Part shown: piece by piece, positions 55,952-64,000 of the stretch | Layout: the number at the start of each line of letters is the position of its first letter | Numbering within the stretch: position 1 is the first letter of the stretch | Assembly (NCBI RefSeq): GCF_900199375.1 | Contig: NZ_LT900217.1 | Span: 1,612,001 to 1,676,000 of the forward strand | DNA: 64,000 nt | From: Gordonibacter urolithinfaciens | Lineage (GTDB): Bacteria > Actinomycetota > Coriobacteriia > Coriobacteriales > Eggerthellaceae | Reading direction: 5' to 3' | The notes under the pieces: model-generated | The model's database searches: none | The model's input: the letters and a program-made list of their open reading frames with translations, nothing else | What the model was told of the DNA's origin: nothing | Position numbers and translations under genes: made by a program

Positions 55952-56974
55952 ATGGATAGCACGGTGATGTTGGGACACGGAAGCGGCGGTACGATGATGA
56001 AACGCATCATCGACGACGTGTTCTTCGCTGCCTACGCGGGTGACGAGCTGCTGCGCGGCGACGATGCCGCCGTGCTGCCCGCGCCGGCGCCGGGCGAGCG
56101 GCTGGCATTCTCCACGGACAGCTTCGTGGTGACGCCTCATTTCTTTCCTGGCGGCGACATCGGTCGGCTCGCCGTGTGCGGCACGGTGAACGATGTGGCC
56201 ACGAGCGGCGCGACACCCCGCTACCTGAGCGTGGGTTTCGTTCTGGAAGAGGGTTTCCCCATCGACGATCTCAGGCGCATCTGCAACTCCATGGCGGAGT
56301 GCGCCCGTGAGGCGGGCGTGGCGCTGGTGACGGGCGATACGAAGGTGGTCAACCGTGGCCATGGCGACGGCGTGTTCATCAACACGAGCGGCGTGGGAAC
56401 GCTGGCGCCGGACGTGGAACTGGGCGGCGCTCGGTGTCGCCCGGGCGACAAGGTGCTGGTCACTGGAACGCTGGGCGACCACGGCATCACCATCATGAGC
56501 TGCCGCGAGTCTCTGTCGTTCTCGGCCGACCTTGAAAGCGATGCCGCCCCGCTCAACCATCTCATCGCCGACGTGCTGGCGGCCGCCCCCCATACGCGCT
56601 GCTTCCGCGACCCCACGCGCGGCGGCCTGGCCTCCACGCTGAACGAGCTTGCCGCGCAGTCGGACACCGACATCACCGTGGAGGAGGATGCCGTGCCGGT
56701 GAAACCGGCCGTGCTGGGCGCCTGCAAGATGCTGGGCTACGATCCGCTGCAGGTGGCGAACGAGGGCAAGATGGTATGCGTGGTGGCGCCCGACGAGGCC
56801 GACGCCGCGCTCGCCGCCATGCGCGCGAACCGCTACGGCGCGGATGCTGCGATCATCGGCGAGGTGGCTGCAGCGCAGCCCGAGCGCGGCCCCAAGGTGT
56901 TCCTGCGCACGGCGTTCGGAGGCACGCGCATCCTCGACATGCTCGTAGGCGAGCAGCTGCCCCGGATCTGCTAG
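55952..56974 (+). CDS. hypE: Hydrogenase maturation protein HypE
   Basis: HypE dehydrates the thiocarbamoyl group on its C-terminal cysteine to make the cyanide ligands of the [NiFe]-hydrogenase site. The 340-residue protein has the opening MLGHGSGGTMMKRII, the ATP-binding core (FSTDSFVVTPHFFPGGDIG, GTVNDVATSGATP) and the diagnostic C-terminal PRIC. The ATG at 55952 has AAGGAG five bases upstream. The other hyp genes and the hydrogenase itself are not in the window. Confidence 0.95.
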   Translation: MDSTVMLGHGSGGTMMKRIIDDVFFAAYAGDELLRGDDAAVLPAPAPGERLAFSTDSFVVTPHFFPGGDIGRLAVCGTVNDVATSGATPRYLSVGFVLEEGFPIDDLRRICNSMAECAREAGVALVTGDTKVVNRGHGDGVFINTSGVGTLAPDVELGGARCRPGDKVLVTGTLGDHGITIMSCRESLSFSADLESDAAPLNHLIADVLAAAPHTRCFRDPTRGGLASTLNELAAQSDTDITVEEDAVPVKPAVLGACKMLGYDPLQVANEGKMVCVVAPDEADAALAAMRANRYGADAAIIGEVAAAQPERGPKVFLRTAFGGTRILDMLVGEQLPRIC

Positions 56975-57015
56975 AGTCGGCTGGCGGATCCGAGGTCCCG
57001 CGGAGAGTATTCTAC

Positions 57016-57054
57016 GCATGCCGAGGGCTCCTGTGCGGAGGCCCCTCGGCATGC
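57016..57054 (+). terminator. Hairpin after hypE
   Basis: GCATGCCGAGG/CCTCGGCATGC with additional inner pairs (GCTCC/GGAGG); no T run. It starts 42 bases after the hypE stop. Confidence 0.6.
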
Positions 57055-57187
57055 GGGCGCCGCTTCCGGGCGGAAGTCCCGCATCCTTCGCGTGCCCCTC
57101 GTTGTCGCCTGCGCACGCGCAAGCGCGCCATCTTCACGCTGCCCGAGCGCACGCCAAGCATCCATGAAAGAATTCGTACCGTACCCT

Positions 57188-57234
57188 GAAAAATCGCCGA
57201 TTTTTCTTGCATTTGCATAGAACCATGGTATCTT
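57188..57234 (+). promoter_or_regulatory. Ferredoxin promoter with an adjoining palindrome
   Basis: TTGCAT (57207-57212) and TATCTT (57229-57234) with a 16-base spacer. The palindrome GAAAAATCG-C-CGATTTTTC (57188-57206) ends directly against the -35 element and could be an operator. Confidence 0.55.
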
Positions 57235-57302
57235 GCGGGCAGTAAGTTTTTGGGGAAGTTGCCCGTGTGCTCGCGGGTCTTTTGGACGAGAAGGAGAATG
57301 AC

Positions 57303-57491
57303 ATGTCTCACCCGGTTATCGATGCCGATGAGTGCATTGGCTGTGGCATCTGCGTCGACGCCTGCCCGCAGGAAGTGCTCGAGGTTGTTGGCGGCAAGGC
57401 CGACGTCGTGAACGAGGATGCTTGCATCGCGTGCGGCGACTGCGTCGAGGAGTGCCCCATGGGCGCTATCCCGGAGGTCGTCGAGGACTAA
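57303..57491 (+). CDS. 2[4Fe-4S] ferredoxin
   Basis: A 62-residue clostridial-type ferredoxin. Two cluster motifs, CIGCGICVDACP near residue 11 and CIACGDCVEECP near 40, give eight cysteines for two [4Fe-4S] clusters. It is acidic, as usual for a soluble low-potential electron carrier. The ATG at 57303 follows AAGGAG. It has its own promoter and terminator. The partner enzymes are not in the window. Confidence 0.96.
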   Translation: MSHPVIDADECIGCGICVDACPQEVLEVVGGKADVVNEDACIACGDCVEECPMGAIPEVVED

Positions 57492-57525
57492 CGCCTCGCA
57501 AGCGATCCCCGTACCGGATCAACCG

Positions 57526-57568
57526 GCCCCCGCATCTGTGGAAGCAGATGCGGGGGCTTTTGCTTTTT
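57526..57568 (+). terminator. Terminator of the ferredoxin gene
   Basis: A 13-base perfect stem (57526-57538 with 57545-57557, core CCCCCGCATCTG) with a six-base loop, followed by TTTTGCTTTTT. Confidence 0.95.
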
Positions 57569-57683
57569 CGGGATAACCTGCAAAGGTGCTCGGTGGGTGC
57601 CCGAAAAACGAAACGAGAATTCCGTCTGCGGCGTGCGCCGCCCAATAAGGACGCGCGCAGTTGCTCGCATAATAGCGCACAAA

Positions 57684-57699
57684 TGTTTCACGTGAAACA
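57684..57699. other. parS site (exact)
   Basis: TGTTTCACGTGAAACA, the rightmost copy, in the 611-base gap between ferredoxin and dnaK; symmetry to 57682-57701. Confidence 0.93.
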
Positions 57700-57897
57700 T
57701 TGTCCGACGCTTACCCCTTCCCTGCGCCGCCGCCCTCTGTCTCTCCATTGACCGCACACATTCGATCCTATTGGGGCATCGTGCGGGAAACGAACGAATG
57801 CAGGGGCCGTAACGCTCTTGTCCCAGCCGTCTCGTTGCCTTCCGTATGAGTATAGTGTGCATTGTTACAAAACATCAACAGCAACTTATGATATAAC

Positions 57898-57926
57898 TTG
57901 ACAACGTAAGACTTAGATTATATAGT
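57898..57926 (+). promoter_or_regulatory. Promoter of the dnaK operon
   Basis: TTGACA (57898-57903) and TATAGT (57921-57926) with a 17-base spacer, predicting a leader of about 170 bases. CTTGACA-N7-ACTTAGA over the -35 has the spacing of an HspR (HAIR) site, CTTGAGT-N7-ACTCAAG, but matches it only partly. No CIRCE element is present. Confidence 0.75.
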
Positions 57927-57952
57927 GCAAAACGTCGAAAGAAGATTGAGCG

Positions 57953-58020
57953 GCAAAGAGCACCCGTTCGCCGCCCGATGTTCGTACGGCGAATGGGTGC
58001 GCGGTTGCGCACCTCTTTGC
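57953..58020 (+). promoter_or_regulatory. Three-way-junction structure in the dnaK leader
   Basis: GCAAAGAG (57953-57960) pairs with CTCTTTGC (58013-58020). It encloses a 13-pair hairpin (57961-57973 with 57987-57999, one G-U pair) and a short CGC/GCG hairpin (58000-58009). The arrangement is fully inside the predicted leader. Confidence 0.55.
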
Positions 58021-58039
58021 ATAGAAGGCGAACCTCAGA

Positions 58040-58069
58040 GCACGACCCGGCACGAACCAGCACGACCCA
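58040..58069 (+). repeat. Three 10-bp tandem repeats in the dnaK leader
   Basis: GCACGACCCG, GCACGAACCA and GCACGACCCA follow one another without a gap, ending 33 bases before the dnaK ATG. Confidence 0.75.
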
Positions 58070-58102
58070 ACAAGGTAACAACTCCAACAGAGAGGAACGA
58101 TA

Positions 58103-60013
<1,911 letters not shown>

Positions 60014-60018
60014 CCGCC

Positions 60019-60792
60019 ATGGCCAAGCCGAGCACACCCCCGTCCGGGCGCCCGGCGCAGGGCGCTGGCAGGAACATCCCCATCGAGGACACGCGCGGGG
60101 CGGCCGGGGATTCCCAGCCCTCCGCGAACCAGGCCGACGCGGTCACCGGCTCTGCTGCCCCCTCCCCAGAGCCCGGTGCCACCGCCGCGTCGTCCGACCC
60201 GAAGGGATCGGCCGCCGGCAGCGATGCCGACCGTATCGTCGCAGAGGCCGAGGCGGCCCTGGAAGGCGAGCCTGCAGAGGCCGCGCCCACTGACAGCGAG
60301 CAGGTGGCTGCCGCGAAGGCCGAGGCCCAGGAGTGGCAGGACAAGTTCCTGCGGCTGCACGCCGAATGGGACACGTACCGCCGTCGTACGACGGAGCAGC
60401 GCGAGGTCGAGAAGGCCCGCGCGACCGAGAAGCTGGTGTCGAGCCTGCTTCCCGTGCTGGACGACTTCGAGCGCACCATCGATTACGCGACGAAGAACGG
60501 CGAGCAGGGGCTGCTGGACGGTGTGAGCGCCGTGCACACGAAGATGGTCGACGTGCTGAAGAAGGACGGCGTGGAGGTCATCGACCCGCAGGGCGAGGCA
60601 TTCGACGCGCTCGAGGCTCAGGCCGTCGCCACGGTGGACGACGCGAACGTGCCCGACGAGACGGTGGCCGAGGTCTATCAGAAAGGTTACAAGATGGGAT
60701 CGAAAGTCTTGCGACCAGCGATGGTGACCGTGACCAGCGGCGGCCCGAAACGCGAGAAAGCGCCTGACGAGGGCACAAAAGACAAGAAATAG
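60019..60792 (+). CDS. grpE: Nucleotide exchange factor GrpE
   Basis: GrpE releases ADP from DnaK. The 257-residue protein begins with about 95 disordered, Ala/Pro/Glu-rich residues. The dimerising helix (about 100-150, with WQDKFLRLHAEWDTYRRRT) and the beta-wing domain (ERTIDYAT, then VYQKGYKMGSKVLRPAMVTVTS) follow. The ATG begins five bases after dnaK, and 71 bases separate it from dnaJ. Confidence 0.95.
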   Translation: MAKPSTPPSGRPAQGAGRNIPIEDTRGAAGDSQPSANQADAVTGSAAPSPEPGATAASSDPKGSAAGSDADRIVAEAEAALEGEPAEAAPTDSEQVAAAKAEAQEWQDKFLRLHAEWDTYRRRTTEQREVEKARATEKLVSSLLPVLDDFERTIDYATKNGEQGLLDGVSAVHTKMVDVLKKDGVEVIDPQGEAFDALEAQAVATVDDANVPDETVAEVYQKGYKMGSKVLRPAMVTVTSGGPKREKAPDEGTKDKK

Positions 60793-60863
60793 CGGCAGGT
60801 GGAAGCGGGCGGATTCAAGGCCCGCTTCTGCTTGATACGAGATAGAACGAAAGGTGGTGGAGC

Positions 60864-61829
60864 ATGGCAGCGACTCCCGACTACTATAAAACGCTCGGCG
60901 TTGCGCGCAACGCCACGGCTGACGAGATAAAGAAGGCGTTCCGCAAGCTCGCGCGCAAGCACCACCCCGACACGGGCGGCGACGAGGCGAAGTTCAAGGA
61001 GCTCAACGAAGCGTACGAGGTGCTGTCCGACGACAAGAAGCGCAAGTTGTACGACCAGTACGGGACCGCGAACGAGAACCAGATCCCGCATGGCTGGGGC
61101 GGTGGCGGCAACGTGAACGTCGAGGACATCTTCGGCGGAGCCGGAGCCGGCGCCGGCGGGTTCGGCAGCTGGGCCGACATCCTTGAGAGCATCCGCCACG
61201 GCGACGGCGCCTTCGGAAGCGATTGGGACTTCGGCGACCTGTCCGGCTTCGGCGGCGGCGCGCGCCAGCCACGGCCCCGCAAGGGCCAGGACATGAACGT
61301 GACGCTGAACGTGTCGTTCGACGAGGCGTTCAAGGGCGCAGAAAAGCTCGTGACCGTGCGCGTGCCCGGACGGGCCGACAAGGAAACGCTCACGGTGAAG
61401 ATACCGGCCGGCGCTGTGGATGGCGGCCGCCTGCGCTTCAAGGGCAAGGGCGGTCCCGGCGAGAACGGCGGCGCGGCGGGCGACCTGCTGATCACGACGA
61501 AGATCGACGAGCACCCCTACTACTCTCGGAAGGGGGCCGACGTGGAGGTGAACGTGCCCGTGACCGTGGCCGAGGCGGCGCTGGGCGCCAGCGTCGTCGT
61601 GCCCGCACCCGACGGCACGAAGGTGCGCGTCCGCGTGCCCGCCGGCACGCAGGATGAGACGGTGCTCAACATCAAGGGCAAGGGCGCCCCGCGCGTGAAG
61701 GGCGAGGGCACCGGTGACCTGAAGGTGAAGATAGACGTGCAGGTGCCGAAGGCCATGAACGACGGCCAGAAGAAGGCCATGGAGGACTTCCTTGCGGCAA
61801 CCACGGACGACGTGAGGAGCTGGCAATGA
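60864..61829 (+). CDS. DnaJ-family co-chaperone without zinc finger (CbpA type)
   Basis: A 321-residue Hsp40. The J domain (residues 5-70) has HPD in KHHPDTGG. A Gly/Phe-rich segment with WGGGGN and GGFGS follows (about 75-140). Two C-terminal beta domains (about 145-310) bind clients. The four CxxCxGxG zinc repeats of classical DnaJ are missing, so it is class B, yet it occupies the dnaJ position in the operon. Its stop overlaps the hspR start by four bases (ATGA). Confidence 0.92.
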   Translation: MAATPDYYKTLGVARNATADEIKKAFRKLARKHHPDTGGDEAKFKELNEAYEVLSDDKKRKLYDQYGTANENQIPHGWGGGGNVNVEDIFGGAGAGAGGFGSWADILESIRHGDGAFGSDWDFGDLSGFGGGARQPRPRKGQDMNVTLNVSFDEAFKGAEKLVTVRVPGRADKETLTVKIPAGAVDGGRLRFKGKGGPGENGGAAGDLLITTKIDEHPYYSRKGADVEVNVPVTVAEAALGASVVVPAPDGTKVRVRVPAGTQDETVLNIKGKGAPRVKGEGTGDLKVKIDVQVPKAMNDGQKKAMEDFLAATTDDVRSWQ

Positions 61830-62218
61830 CCGACCGTACCGACCGCAACCGCCCGCTCTACATGATAAGCGTGGCCGCCCAGCTTGCCGGCGTGCATCCG
61901 CAGACGTTGCGCACCTACGAGCAGAAGGGCCTCGTCACGCCGCAGCGCACGAGCGGCAACACGCGCATGTACTCGCAGGCCGACATCGAGCGGCTGGAGC
62001 TCATCAACGAGCTCACCGGCGAGGGCATCAACCTGGCCGGCGTCATCCGCATCCTGGACTTGCAGGGGCGGCTGGACGAGCGCGACAACGAGCTGGACGA
62101 CCTGCACAAACGCGTGCGCCGATTGGCCGATCGCGTGCACGAGCTGGAAACGCGCGAGAGCGTGAACTCGCTCGTGCGGGCATCCGACATGCCCACGGCG
62201 CTGCGGCGCCTTCCCTGA
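61826..62218 (+). CDS. hspR: Heat-shock repressor HspR (MerR family)
   Basis: A 130-residue MerR-type repressor. The winged helix (residues 10-80) begins [25 protein letters not shown], the HspR hallmark, and a coiled coil follows ([26 protein letters not shown]). In actinobacteria HspR with DnaK represses this same operon, so feedback is expected. The start overlaps the upstream gene by four bases. It is 52 bases from clpB. Confidence 0.95.
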   Translation: MTDRTDRNRPLYMISVAAQLAGVHPQTLRTYEQKGLVTPQRTSGNTRMYSQADIERLELINELTGEGINLAGVIRILDLQGRLDERDNELDDLHKRVRRLADRVHELETRESVNSLVRASDMPTALRRLP

Positions 62219-62270
62219 CCTTGCATTCTCGGCTTTTGCCATTGGACGAAAGCGAAGGAGGAACGAACCT

Positions 62271-64000
<1,730 letters not shown>

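Noticed and set aside
57700-58102. CIRCE operator for HrcA upstream of dnaK
   Set aside because: No TTAGCACTC-N9-GAGTGCTAA or close variant is present, and the operon encodes HspR instead.

Overview
The window is the chromosomal replication-origin region of a high-GC actinobacterium. Gene content and order suggest an anaerobic member of Coriobacteriia, probably Eggerthellaceae; this is inference, since no rRNA is present. The supporting signs are a dnaK-grpE-dnaJ-hspR-clpB operon with an HspR repressor, the order dnaA-dnaN-recF-DUF721-gyrB-gyrA, [NiFe]-hydrogenase/nickel genes (nikR, hypE), a 2[4Fe-4S] ferredoxin, KdpFABC, and frequent GTG/TTG starts. No insertion sequence, prophage or CRISPR array was seen.

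Layout. From the left edge to about 27.7 kb nearly all genes are on the minus strand; from 28.5 kb to the right edge nearly all are on the plus strand. The switch lies in an AT-rich gene-free stretch (27684-28458) with DnaA-box-like sequences, the best oriC candidate. Left arm (outward from the origin): a GHKL-ATPase/winged-helix protein, dnaA, dnaN, recF, a DciA-like DUF721 protein, gyrB, gyrA, a MATE exporter, DUF151 nuclease, tRNA-Ile and tRNA-Ala, TraX, CPBP protease, a membrane J-domain protein, typA, a PrsA-like foldase, an ABC ATPase, two tRNA-Ser genes and kdpFABC. Right arm: rpmH-rnpA-yidD-yidC-khpB-rsmG, a DUF559 nuclease, parA-parB, rlmN, ddl, a DinG-type helicase/exonuclease, two large membrane proteins (one a degenerate M28 peptidase split by a ~700-residue insert), a small zinc-ribbon protein, tRNA-Gly, a HAD phosphatase, VanZ-like, XRE, LytR-CpsA-Psr, a diguanylate cyclase, galE, a phosphohexomutase, nikR, hypE, ferredoxin and the heat-shock operon, which runs off the right edge inside clpB.

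The standout feature is the parS centromere array. I find 18 exact copies of the 16-bp palindrome TGTTTCACGTGAAACA plus three one-mismatch copies, almost all intergenic, with 15 of the 21 between 24.9 and 37.3 kb around dnaA and parAB. Several sit inside much longer perfect palindromes (30-40 bp) whose arms differ from site to site, some at the 3' ends of convergent genes. ParA/ParB encoded at 32.2-34.2 kb should load on these sites and organise the origin region.

Other signals are a structured dnaK leader with 10-bp tandem repeats, tandem OmpR-type repeats upstream of kdpF, 33-bp-spaced repeats and a strong stem-loop upstream of parA, a possible small RNA beside galE, and two mutually exclusive hairpins near the end of gyrA.
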